The notes beneath the pieces were generated by a model. It did no database searches, was not told where the DNA came from, and worked only from the letters and a program-made list of their open reading frames with translations. Shown in pieces: positions 47,519 through 58,595 of a DNA stretch of 64,000 bases. The stretch spans positions 16,042 through 80,041 of the forward strand of contig JAVTVY010019509.1 in the NCBI GenBank assembly GCA_036873755.1, given 5' to 3'. The stretch is from Hanleya hanleyi (taxonomy: Eukaryota; Mollusca; Polyplacophora; Lepidopleurida; Hanleyidae). The translations under genes were made by a program, and so were the position numbers. Within the stretch, counting starts at the first letter, position 1, and every line of letters starts with the position of its first letter.

Positions 47519-48314
47519 GTGAAAATGTGAATTACATGCATAGAGCAAAAATCCTATCAAGAATTATTGTTATTAAACAATCAACTTTTTCACATTTCAA
47601 GATAGAAACATAAGATCAACAATTAGCATATTAGCCTCTAGCTCACCGGTGAGAGGGCAGTTTCTTTCACTTGTTTATGATAAGAGTTTAATTTTATCAT
47701 GGATAACATCATCGGCTATACATGTATGTAAATGTCTTGTAAATTAGTCATCCACTTGATACAATGGTTCTGTACTTTATTAGAACATATGATGAGCATA
47801 AGGAAGAAATCTATTTAATTGTAGCCTTCGAACAATTAAACAATGGCTCAGAACGCTAGGCTTACGACGGCGTAAGAACAATGTAGATCATTCACGGGTA
47901 GTTCAGGAAGTCCAGGTAATACTTACAATACAGGAAAATAGTAGTATATAAAGCGCTTCTGGGGTCCGATTTAGGGGCGATCACTCTGTTTGAATAATTC
48001 CTGGTTATCTCCCCTGATTCGAATCTAAATCGGGCCCCAGATGCCCGTTTACTACTTATTAAATTGACGTCACTATGACGTCACATCCGGTCACATGGCA
48101 TCCGGGTCAAAGGTAAAAGGACACTTCGGGTCACGTGACGGCTGAGCAAGAGTTACCTGCCCCTACATAAGACCCCAGTGACTTCCAATATTAATCTCTC
48201 GGAATGCACGTCATCAAACATGGTCCCTGACAATATCGCCAGCTATATGCCCAGCATAAATGGCAAGTGGGGAACCCTCAGTTTCTCCACATAGCCATAC
48301 AGCGAGAGAAGGGA

Positions 48315-48383
48315 AATCCCCCTGGATTCGAACCCGTACTGTGCGCTCCAGAAGCGGGCACGTTATCTTCTACATCACGAGTC
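48315..48383 (-). repeat. weak tRNA-like sequence, duplicated at 50921-50989
   Basis: On the minus strand there is a B box GGGTTCGAATCC and an A-box-like TGATGTAGAAGATAACG at the right spacing. I cannot draw a full cloverleaf, so this is probably a tRNA-derived SINE remnant. Confidence 0.3.
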
Positions 48384-50033
48384 AGTCCATACTAGGCAAG
48401 GTTGAAAATACCCTAATATACCTACCAGAGGGCAGATCTGTATACGGCTATTGTGCAGGCCCATTCCGGCGCAGTGGAAAATGTTTGACCTAATGGGAAA
48501 CCCACTCATGGATATTTGCGGCATGGGGTGTGGGCCGTTCATCTCAAGCTGTGAAACACGATGGGAGGGGTCTCGAGGCCATGCACTGATTTTGTTTTTT
48601 AAGTGCTGATGGCGCATGCACACTGGGCAAGTAGCGCTGTGGTAGACATTCTGGGTCTAGGTGGACTCCTAGTGGTCCGATTGGGTCCTGTGAGATGTCA
48701 TCTTGAAGCATTCGTAGGGGAGCGTCCAACTGGGGTGGAACTGACGTCCTTCTGTGCATGCCCAGCAGAAAAAGAGCATAGGAGTGGACGTTTTGAGGTG
48801 GAACCATAGTGGTCCGATTTGCTCGAGGGAGGTCTTATTTTGAAGTTCTTTTGGAGTAGCGTCCGATTGGACTCGTGTCTAGTCCGGTTTCATCATTCTG
48901 CGCATGCGCAGTCTGGCCGTATTAAGTAAAATGGTCATTCTTGAGGGGCGTGGGGATCTGTTGAGTGATTGAGGGGCCATTCGTGGACCGAATGCATCCT
49001 GTGAGGTGTAATCTTGTAGCCCTCGTGGTGTAGACCACGACTCGAGGGATGTCCACGTCATATGTGACGTCATTGGTGACGTCAACAGAAAGAGTAGCAG
49101 CAAAAATGGGCGTTTTGAGAGTGTGAGGGAAGGTGTTTGGGGTAGAGATGGACCATCCGTGGTCCGAATGCGTCGTGTGAGGTGTCAAAGTGAAGCTTTC
49201 GTGGTATAGACCACGACTTGAGGGATTTCCCCGTCATCTGTGACGTCATAGGTGACGTCATCAGTAGGAGTAGCATCCAAATGGGACATTTTGGGTGTGT
49301 GAAGGGACGTGTTCGGGCGATCGAGGGGCCATGCTCGGTCCGATTGGACCGTGTGGGGTAGCCTATTGTAGCTCTTGTGGAGTAGAGTCAGACTGAGATG
49401 TTTTTTTCTATTGAAAGTCACCTCAATTTGCGCATGCGCAGTAGGTTTATAGTATAGAAAGATGGCTTTTGAATGGACGTTTTGGGGTAGAGATGGACCC
49501 TTCGTAGTCCGAATGGGTCATTTGGGTACTTATTTTGAAGCTCTCTTCGGGTAGCGTCGGATTGGACTGGTGTGTAGTCAGTTTTCATCAATATGCGCAT
49601 GCGCAATCTGACAGTAGTATAGAAAGCGAGCATTTGAGGTGGGAGTTTGGATGGAAATTTAGTCGTACGACGTCGTACTTCATAATCTCCACATGAACAG
49701 CTGCAATAAAAGCGCAGCTGAGATACTAAGGCTACGTCCGAGAATTCTCCATATTCTCGGGTCTGAATGTTAGGTGCCGAGGGATGCTTTCCTGTAGAGT
49801 CATATGGTTGCTTTTTAGTCACCAGACGTCGTCAGTTTTTCTCACCTCTTGCATGTCGCTCCAATTTGGAGTCGAGTTGAGCCATTCATGGTCCAGATAT
49901 ACCATGTGGGGTGGGGAGCTCTTGCGGTGTAGAATACGACTTATTACCGGAACCATTTCGTCACTCGATACAGTCAATATCGCTGATTTTCTTGGTTCAA
50001 GGTATAGTGCATTGATGCTCGATTTTATTACAG

Positions 50034-50124
50034 AAGACAACGTCTTCCGTCAGTATTTTAACGTCGGATATACGAATGTGGAGATTTGCCAAATTCTTCA
50101 TATCAATGACGACATCTGCATCAG
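50034..50124 (+). pseudogene. candidate exon with helix-turn-helix-like segment, copy 2
   Basis: Duplicate of 47428-47518 within the 2,606-bp tandem repeat, with the same splice borders. The sequence upstream of the duplication junction differs, so a transcript would have another upstream context. Confidence 0.3.
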
Positions 50125-53100
50125 GTGAAAATGTGAATTACATGCATAGAGCAAAAATCCTATCAAGAATTATTGTTATTAAACAATCAACTTTTTCACA
50201 TTTCAAGATAGAAACATAAGATCAACAATTAGCATATTAGCCTCTAGCTCACCGGTGAGAGGGCAGTTTCTTTCATTTGTTTATGATAAGAGTTTAATTT
50301 TATCATGGATAACATCATCGGCTATACATGTATGTAAATGTCTTGTAAATTAGTCATCCACTTGATACAATGGTTCTGTACTTTATTAGAACATATGATG
50401 AGCATAAGGAAGAAATCTATTTAATTGTAGCCTTCGAACAATTAAACAATGGCTCAGAACGCTAGGCTTACGACGGCGTAAGAACAATGTAGATCATTCA
50501 CGGGTAGTTCAGGAAGTCCAGGTAATACTTACAATACAGGAAAATAGTAGTATATAAAGCGCTTCTGGGGTCCGATTTAGGGGCGATCACTCTGTTTGAA
50601 TAATTCCTGGTTATCTCCCCTGATTCGAATCTAAATCGGGCCCCAGATGCCCGTTTACTACTTATTAAATTGACGTCACTATGACGTCACATCCGGTCAC
50701 ATGGCATCCGGGTCAAAGGTAAAAGGACACTTCGGGTCACGTGACGGCTGAGCAAGAGTTACCTGCCCCTACATAAGACCCCCGTGACTTCCAATATTAA
50801 TCTCTCGGAATGCACGTCATCAAACATGGTCCCTGACAATATCGCCAGCTATATGCCCAGCATAAATGGCAAGTGGGGAACCCTCAGTTTCTCCACATAG
50901 CCATACAGCGAGAGAAGGGAAATCCCCCTGGATTCGAACCCGTACTGTGCGCTCCAGAAGCGGGCACGTTATCTTCTACATCACGAGTCAGTCCATACTA
51001 GGCAAGGTTGAAAATACCCTAATATACCTACCAGAGGGCAGATCTGTATACGGCTATTGTGCAGGCCCATTCCGGCGCAGTGGAAAATGTTTGACCTAAT
51101 GGGAAACCCACTCATGGATATTTGCGGCATGGGGTGTGGGCCGTTCATCTCAAGCTGTGAAACACGATGGGAGGGGTCTCGAGGCCATGCACTGATTTTG
51201 TTTTTTAAGTGCTGATGGCGCATGCACACTGGGCAAGTAGCGCTGTGGTAGACATTCTGGGTCTAGGTGGACTCCTAGTGGTCCGATTGGGTCCTGTGAG
51301 ATGTCATCTTGAAGCATTCGTAGGGGAGCGTCCAACTGGGGTGGAACTGACGTCCTTCTGTGCATGCCCAGCAGAAAAAGAGCATAGGAGTGGACGTTTT
51401 GAGGTGGAACCATAGTGGTCCGATTTGCTCGAGGGAGGTCTTATTTTGAAGTTCTTTTGGAGTAGCGTCCGATTGGACTCGTGTCTAGTCCGGTTTCATC
51501 ATTCTGCGCATGCGCAGTCTGGCCGTATTAAGTAAAATGGTCATTCTTGAGGGGCGTGGGGATCTGTTGAGTGATTGAGGGGCCATTCGTGGACCGAATG
51601 CATCCTGTGAGGTGTAATCTTGTAGCCCTCGTGGTGTAGACCACGACTCGAGGGATGTCCACATCATATGTGACGTCATTGGTGACGTCAACAGAAAGAG
51701 TAGCAGCAAAAATGGGCGTTTTGAGAGTGTGAGGGAAGGTGTTTGGGGTAGAGATGGACCATCCGTGGTCCGAATGCGTCGTGTGAGGTGTCAAAGTGAA
51801 GCTTTCGTGGTATAGACCACGACTTGAGGGATTTCCCCGTCATCTGTGACGTCATAGGTGACGTCATCAGTAGGAGTAGCATCCAAATGGGACATTTTGG
51901 GTGTGTGAAGGGACGTGTTCGGGCGATCGAGGGACCATGCTCGGTCCGATTGGACCGTGTGGGGTAGCCTATTGTAGCTCCTGTGGAGTAGAGTCAGACT
52001 GAGATGTTTTTTTCTATTGAAAGTCACCTCAATTTGCGCATGCGCAGTAGGTTTATAGTATAGAAAGGTGGCTTTTGAATGGACGTTTTGGGGTAGAGAT
52101 GGACCCTTCGTAGTCCGAATGGGTCATTTGGGTACTTATTTTGAAGCTCTCTTCGGGTAGCGTCGGATTGGACTGGTGTGTAGTCAGTTTTCATCAATAT
52201 GCGCATGCGCAATCTGACAGTAGTATAGAAAGCGAGCATTTGAGGTGGGAGTTTGGATGGAAATTTAGTCGTACGACGTCGTACTTCATAATCTCCACAT
52301 GAACAGCTGCAATAAAAGCGCAGCTGAGATACTAAGGCTACGTCCGAGAATTCTCCATATTCTCGGGTCTGAATGTTAGGTGCCGAGGGATGCTTTCCTG
52401 TAGAGTCATATGGTTGCTTTTTAGTCACCAGACGTCGTCAGTTTTTCTCACCTCTTGCATGTCGCTCCAATTTGGAGTCGAGTTGAGCCATTCATGGTCC
52501 AGATATACCATGTGGGGTGGGGAGCTCTTGCAGTGTAGAATACGACTTGAGGAATGTTCACATCAGCCGTGACGTCATTGATCGCGTCATCAGTAGTAGA
52601 GAAAGCGTCGCTCGTGCGTCGCGTCGCCCATGGGGGTGACTCGTGAACCTTGGAGATGTATCACTCACTCACCAGCATAACTGCGGTAAGACGGGCGTTG
52701 GGCAAACACCTCACTAACGTTGAGCACGCTTCAATCGCTGACTCACACTTAATCACTCAGTGACCGACTCACCTTCACACACACACATGCACCTACGCTG
52801 ACATTCCATCAGGAGCTTCAATATGACCCCATCTAACTCATGCGTATAATAGCACATCTAAAAATGTACTTTCTCTCCTACTGCTAACGTCACAATGACG
52901 TCACTTTCAACGGGGGGGGGGGGGTAACTCTACTCGTGTCCAACCCAACAACACCAGTATGCCTGAGTTCATAAGTTCTGGAGACAATGTCCACGAGTCA
53001 ACCCCTATGGGTTAGTGTATAGAGGTGTACGCATGTCTCAAGTGTGCAATCGAGCGACGCTTTCTCCACTACTGATGACGTCACAAATGACGCGGACATC

Positions 53101-53890
53101 CCTCAAGTCGTTTTTTACACCACAAGAGCTCATGGGTGGCTAAATCGCCCCCAAACTCCCACCTCAAATGCCGCTTTCTATATTACTGCCAGATTGCGCA
53201 TGCTCAGAATGATAAAACCGGACTATAAACCAGTCCAATCCGCCGCTACGCAAGAGAGCTTCAAAATAAGCCCACACACGACCCATTCGGACTACGAATG
53301 GTCCATCTCTACCCCAAAACGTCCATTCAAATGCCATCTTATACTATACCCCAACTGCGCATGCGCCGATTGACGTGACATAAAAAATAAACACCTCAGT
53401 CTGATTTTACCCCACGAGATCTACAATAGGCTACCCCATACGGTCCATTTGGACAAAGGATGGTCCCTCAACCACTCAAACACGCCTCCACGCACCCCCC
53501 AAAATGCCCGTTTTCCCTACCACTCCTACTGATGACGTTACCAATGACGTTACAGATGACATGAACATCCCTCAATTCAAGGTCTGCACCACGAGAGCTC
53601 CCCACCCTACAAACTATATTTGGATGAGATATACCCCTCTATCGCTCAAACAGACGCCTGCGCACCACCAAAATGTCCGGTTTCCATACTACTACCAGAC
53701 TACGCATGCGCAGAATGGTGAAAATGGACTACACACCCATCCAACCGACGCTACCACAAGAGAGCTTCGAAATAAGACCTCATATCGCCCAATCGGACCA
53801 ATACGATCTATCTCTACCCCAAAACACCCATTCAAATACCTTTTTTCTGTTGCACATGCGCAGATGGACGGCATTTCTACCCCACACCCA

Positions 53891-54310
53891 TCCTAATGGT
53901 TATGACACTATTGTTCTATATGTTATGGTTTAAAACAGTAACATTGTGAAAAACCTATGATGTGAAGCCGAGTCTTTCTATCACCCATTGATAGCTATCT
54001 TTCCAGTAGTTAAAGAATACGTACCTTTGCAAAATTCAACTGAATTCAAATTTGAAAATTACTTGGTGAGATTGCCCGGAAAATTCAGACTTGCTATTTG
54101 TAAATTCTGAACATCTAACCACCAAATGAACGAGGTCGTTATGATAACACTTTATTAGATTCACGTGTCTGTAAAGGATATGTGACGTTTACATACGAAA
54201 AACTCCTTTGTGTGTGATGGTAATAAAGCCGATTTTTCCCCCACTCCAAAACCTGCCATATCAGATTTTTCTTGAAGTTTACACACTGAAATATCCCCTT
54301 CGAAAAAAAT
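53891..54310. other. no gene seen
   Basis: AT-rich sequence between the inverted structure and the fold-back element; nothing recognised. Confidence 0.4.
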
Positions 54311-54630
54311 GAGATGTTCAGTTGCATAGAAATGGAGATATGATTGATCAAAATGTGCTCCCGGTCTTATTTGGTTATTTTTGGTCATTTTCATGAAAGA
54401 TTTTCTCCTGTAGCAAAAATATGACACCTCAAACCAAAACCATTTGTGGTACTTTCCAATAAACAATCTTTCTAATATATTGTGTGATAAAATTATTTTG
54501 GTTTGCGGCGTCATATTTTTGCTATAAGAGAAAATCCTCACTGTAAATGCCTCAAAAATACCAAATCAGTCCGAGGAACACATTTTGATTAATCGTATCT
54601 TCATTTTTATACAACGGAGCATCGCAACAA
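54311..54630. mobile_element. fold-back element with arms of about 110 bp
   Basis: The left arm (about 54311-54425) and right arm (about 54510-54630) pair over most of their length, for example TAGCAAAAATATGAC with GTCATATTTTTGCTA and TTGATCAAAATGTG with CACATTTTGATTAA. No protein. Confidence 0.85.
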
Positions 54631-56188
54631 CACCTTCAGCGAAGTTATCTCCCTTGAGCAAGGCAGGAGTTTGACCTCTCTTGCCGGAGGCGTGTCGCGA
54701 CTGACCAATCAGAATTGAGAACGAAGCCCGCCATAATCTCACTGTTCCCAGATGGATGGACAGTTACGTTGGATTTTTAATCGCCCGGCAAAGGTAAAAA
54801 ATTGCACAAATTTACTAATTTGACGACGAGAATATATAAAGTGATACTTGTAGAATATGCTGATGTATTTTGTTTGGCGGTAAACCGTTTATTTCTCGAT
54901 TCACCCAAAGTGCGTTTCACACCTTGATGTGGATTTATATAAAGCATGGGATTATATATAGATACTCCATATTTCGACACTTCTCTCTAATACCACCGCC
55001 CATATGCCCAAACACTTCTGTTTTGCGGGCCTGTGGTCTATTGTATCCCTTTATTCGCAGACCTCGGTTATGCCTGTGCGGACGTGATCCGCAACTATCG
55101 TGTTGCCCGAAACTCTATCGCTGACGACGGCAGTTCTGCTAGCTCAAATGTTAAAAAAATTCACTGGATAATTGGGAGCTCATAAGCTTTCAATGAATAT
55201 ATGAATATCACAACAAATGGTAAAAAAAACTTCCATCTACATACCACATCGAAGAAGAAGTTCCACGCTCGAACGTATCAACACCTGACGCATGGAGGGC
55301 TGCCGGCAATATCGAGAAAAATGAAAGAATATGGTCGATTTTGTTTTCATCCGTTCGGGAGAGATAGACGTTTTCCGAAAGCCCCAAAGAAACCTATACA
55401 GATGTTTAATTATGGGCGAATCATTTAGCAAGTAATGAAGTGATCCGCTACTGTCGATGTCGCACAAGCTGTAGGCCTATATAATAAGGGAAATCTGACA
55501 ATACAGTTACAAAATCACCATGTGGAATAGATTTATCTGTTTGGAGAACCAATAGGACCAATCTCAGTAAACTCAGATAAAATACCACGGAGCATTATAT
55601 CTGGCACCAACGCTATATAAATACCGTGAGAATTTCAAACTCTATGAATCTGTTTGCCAATCAGATGGCTAGCTGAGTGAAATAACTTTAAAAAGACTCC
55701 CCACAGAGGAGCACGTGGGCCAATATAGTAAACAGAAAAGAGAAGCGGTATATCCCAATAAGGCACCATGTCTAGACATCGTGCTTGGTAAACGCAAACT
55801 TCAAAGGATTTTCTCACGCCGAAAAGTCTGCATTTGTCAGTATCAAAACACCGACCGCCGATAAGTTGTTCGTCTCCGTGAACTAAACCTCAGTCAATGT
55901 CAAATTGTTTCTCGTCATTGGCTTATTAGATAATCTCGTAGAATATCGGCTAAACGTTCACACAAATTGTTCATACCGTCACATCTAGATGGTATTCCCC
56001 TGATATATGATCTTGGTTTACCTAGATTGAAGTAGAACCAGCATGGAGAATACAACAACATGGACGGCTTTTATAATCCAGAGTTAGGGAGTGGGGTTTT
56101 CTTCACTTTCAGGCTGAAGTATCGTTGTAGCGTCTATGATCAACAACTTCGCTGGGGGTCTAATAACACCCTAGCCACTAGTCAAATT
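54631..56188. other. no gene; two copies of the CTCAGTAAACTCAGATA module
   Basis: The module appears at about 55555-55605 and its second half at about 55990-56035. Open frames at 54870-55124 and 55201-55428 have no recognised similarity. Confidence 0.4.
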
Positions 56189-56541
56189 TTTGGACCGGAT
56201 TCGGGGCCTTCGCGCACATCTCCGGAAGTGACATCATATATAGTAAAATAGATGTTTACCGAACATTTCGAATCCTTTTCAAGTCTGCATAATATCTCTG
56301 TTGACCTAGCGTTAAAAAGAATTATCTGGAGATAATTTCCCCTGTTTATCTGGAAAGAGCATATGAAAAGTAGTTCGCTCATGTGCAACACTGAAGGAGT
56401 TGTTCGGCCGGATTCAAACTGAACCGTGCGTTCGTTGGTTTTCCCCTATACGTCATAGCAACGTAGTAAAGGTCAACTTCCGCTATTGGAGGCAGGGATG
56501 GTAAATGAGCCTGCAAAATGAAGCATGCGCTGTGGGGAGGA
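56189..56541 (+). repeat. dispersed repeat family Z, copy 2
   Basis: See 43697-44051; same orientation and nearly identical, 12.5 kb apart. Confidence 0.9.
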
Positions 56542-56546
56542 TGATC

Positions 56547-56763
56547 TATGATTCGGGATTTCTCCTGAAATTCAAGCTATGCATCCACAACTCAGTTTTT
56601 TTCAGGGGCTCAGCGTGAAATTTAGGGACGATTTCCTGAATTTCAGCCACTTCACCATTGAATTAATCGAAAATGTTCTGGATTTCAGGCTAAAATCCAT
56701 GAACTTGATCATTGAGTTGTGGATGTATGTCTTGAATTTCAGCAGAAATCCCTGAATCAGCTC
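56547..56763. mobile_element. 217-bp fold-back element
   Basis: The outer 48 bp pair with few mismatches: TGATTCGGGATTTCTCCTGA on the left against TCAGCAGAAATCCCTGAATC on the right, then ATCCACAACTCA against TGAGTTGTGGAT. Further inside, copies of CTGAATTTCAG recur. Confidence 0.8.
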
Positions 56764-57200
56764 AGAATCTGCCCTCCCAAAACTGTCATATTACCTGGGT
56801 TTGACCGAAACAACCAAAGGTAACAAATCTTGCTTTGGTGTATCCAACCTGGAACGCAATATCAGCATTGCACAGTGATCTTGTATCCTGGTTACAACAA
56901 CTTTCCTCTTGATGTCTTAGTGTGTATCTCTTTTAAATCCTTATAAAAGACAGAAATATTGCAGATTTTCTTAATTTAATTTCATCATCATGGAAATCTG
57001 TTCAACGGTTGTTCAAAATAGTGTTTCGCAAAAAAATATAAAATGCATATGACTGGATAACCTCCCTTAGACCATAGCAAAAAAGATGCTCGAAAGAGTT
57101 TTGCCCCCTTCATTTTCTACAGGCGTGAATTTTGTGCTGCAGCACCCGTTACCGATTTCCTTATTGCTAATCCACACTGTGTGAAAAAAAAATGTAAGTT

Positions 57201-57280
57201 TCCATTTCCGGAAACCTATTGGAAACTGGCTTCGAAACTGTGACTTTATAGTTTCCAATAGGTTTCCGGTGAATTTCTGA
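57201..57280. repeat. short inverted repeat
   Basis: TTTCCGGAAACCTATTGGAA is followed about 45 bp later by TTCCAATAGGTTTCCGG, forming a stem of about 19 bp. Confidence 0.8.
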
Positions 57281-57479
57281 AATTGGGAACTTGATCCTTC
57301 ACGCAGTGCCACTACCACACGCCCCCGCCCCACCCTACCCCCTCTCCCTGATTTGCTTACTTCCATATCTAGCTAGCGACCCAATGGATTTATTTCACAT
57401 TTGACATACGCAACGTGACTGTATTTTTATCTGACATAATTTAGATTTTATACAAATGTATTTGAATTTTTTCGCAGTA

Positions 57480-57760
57480 TTGACCACAAGTGTAGACCTT
57501 CGGGTAAAATTTCGTGATTCGATTTAACTTCGGAAGCGCAGATTTTCGAATTTAAACAATTTTCTCCATAAACACTATTTAAATAGTCATTTGATGTGAA
57601 ATAAAATAAGTTTGGTTACTTTTATGCGTGACAAAGGCAAAACAATTGAGAAAAACGACAAAACGCAACTTTTCAGTCAACCCTCAATGCCGCCATTTTG
57701 AATTTATCTATGATCCTCTGCCGGGAGGGGTATGCAAATAGGCTAAAAATGATTTTAATG
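57480..57760 (+). repeat. dispersed repeat family Y, third copy
   Basis: Shares GTGAAATAAAATA, CGACAAAACGCAA, GCCGCCATTTTGAATTTA and GATCCTCTGCC with the other copies. A C-run follows at 57828-57841. Confidence 0.5.
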
Positions 57761-58384
57761 TGATAGGCCACGAAGTGTCGGCTCTAACAGATAGTGAGGA
57801 AAGTTGTAAGGGGTGACGTAATGCCTCCCCCCCCCCCCCCACCCCAGCACACAATTCTAATATGTTAACAAATAAAGTACCCTTGCATATAAAGAAAAAT
57901 CCATCTAGGACATTTGGTAGTTTAACTGCTGAATATTGTTAAAAAACTCTAAGAATTCTTCTCGGAATTCCGCAGCTCAAAGCGCCAATAACCTGTTGAT
58001 ATTGCTATTTTAAAACTTAGAAAGTATACGAATACACGTTCAACACAATTTTCACACATCACGGTACTGTACGGTGGCTTGTTAGGGCCATGCATTGATC
58101 TTTCCAATTTTCTGCCTTTCTCTAATTTTCAAGATTTCACTTTCGCATTTTCTCTCTTTTCTTGTCATCCTCTTAGATTCATTTTCGATTTCTCAAAATT
58201 TATCTCTGATTTTTTTATTCATTCTCAAGAAACTGCAACCAGTTCCATACGAAAACGCTGGAAATTCATTTTCATGAGACAAGAACAATTCAAACGACCA
58301 CATGAAAACACTGGAAATTAGCGAAAACCTCGAAAATTGCGTGAAACATCAGAAATAGCAAAAAACACAGATAATGCCGTGTAA
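57761..58384. other. no gene seen
   Basis: Phe/Ser-rich open frames at 58079-58321 reflect a T-rich tract. Nothing recognised. Confidence 0.4.
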
Positions 58385-58595
58385 TATCCACCGCGGTTGA
58401 AATAGTTTCCACCGCGGTGAAATAGTTTCCACCGCGGTTGAAATACTTTTCACCGCGGTTGAAATACTTTTCACCGGGGTTGAAATAGTTTCCACCGCGG
58501 TTGAAATACTTTTCACCGCGATTGAAATAGTTTCCACCGCGGTTGAAATAGTTTCCACCGAGGTTGAAATAGTTTCCACCGCGGTTGAAATACTT
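58385..58595. repeat. 21-bp CCGCGG tandem array, 10 units
   Basis: Units of CCGCGGTTGAAATAGTTTCC plus one A, alternating with a form containing ACTTTTCA. CCGCGG is a palindrome and is altered in three units. The second unit lacks one T. Confidence 0.95.

Larger units (their letters stand above)
47335..52546 (+). repeat. 2,606-bp tandem duplication
   Basis: Unit 1 is 47335-49940 and unit 2 is 49941-52546. I count only about a dozen substitutions between them and no clear indels. Both carry the candidate exon, the tRNA-like sequence and NRF1/CRE units. The junctions share only TT. Confidence 0.95.
48100..53890. mobile_element. second inverted NRF1/CRE repeat structure, related to the giant palindrome
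   Basis: The forward arm (about 48100-52611, enlarged by the 2,606-bp duplication) shares an outer block with the giant palindrome (GTGACTTCCAATATTAAT near 48178 against a close match near 19706), a remnant of the 175-bp unit (near 48551) and many NRF1/CRE units. The reverse arm is about 53053-53890. The centre (52612-53052) holds simple repeats and a G12 run but no zinc-finger gene. GCGCATGCGC occurs at 48900, 49430, 49595 and again in unit 2 near 51506, 52036 and 52201, and with the last base covered at 53358. Confidence 0.65.

Noticed and set aside
46652..47522. Overlapping frames of 151-247 codons rich in Arg, Lys, Ala and Cys
   Set aside because: Product of the 20-bp minisatellite, open in nearly all frames at once; no frame is favoured.
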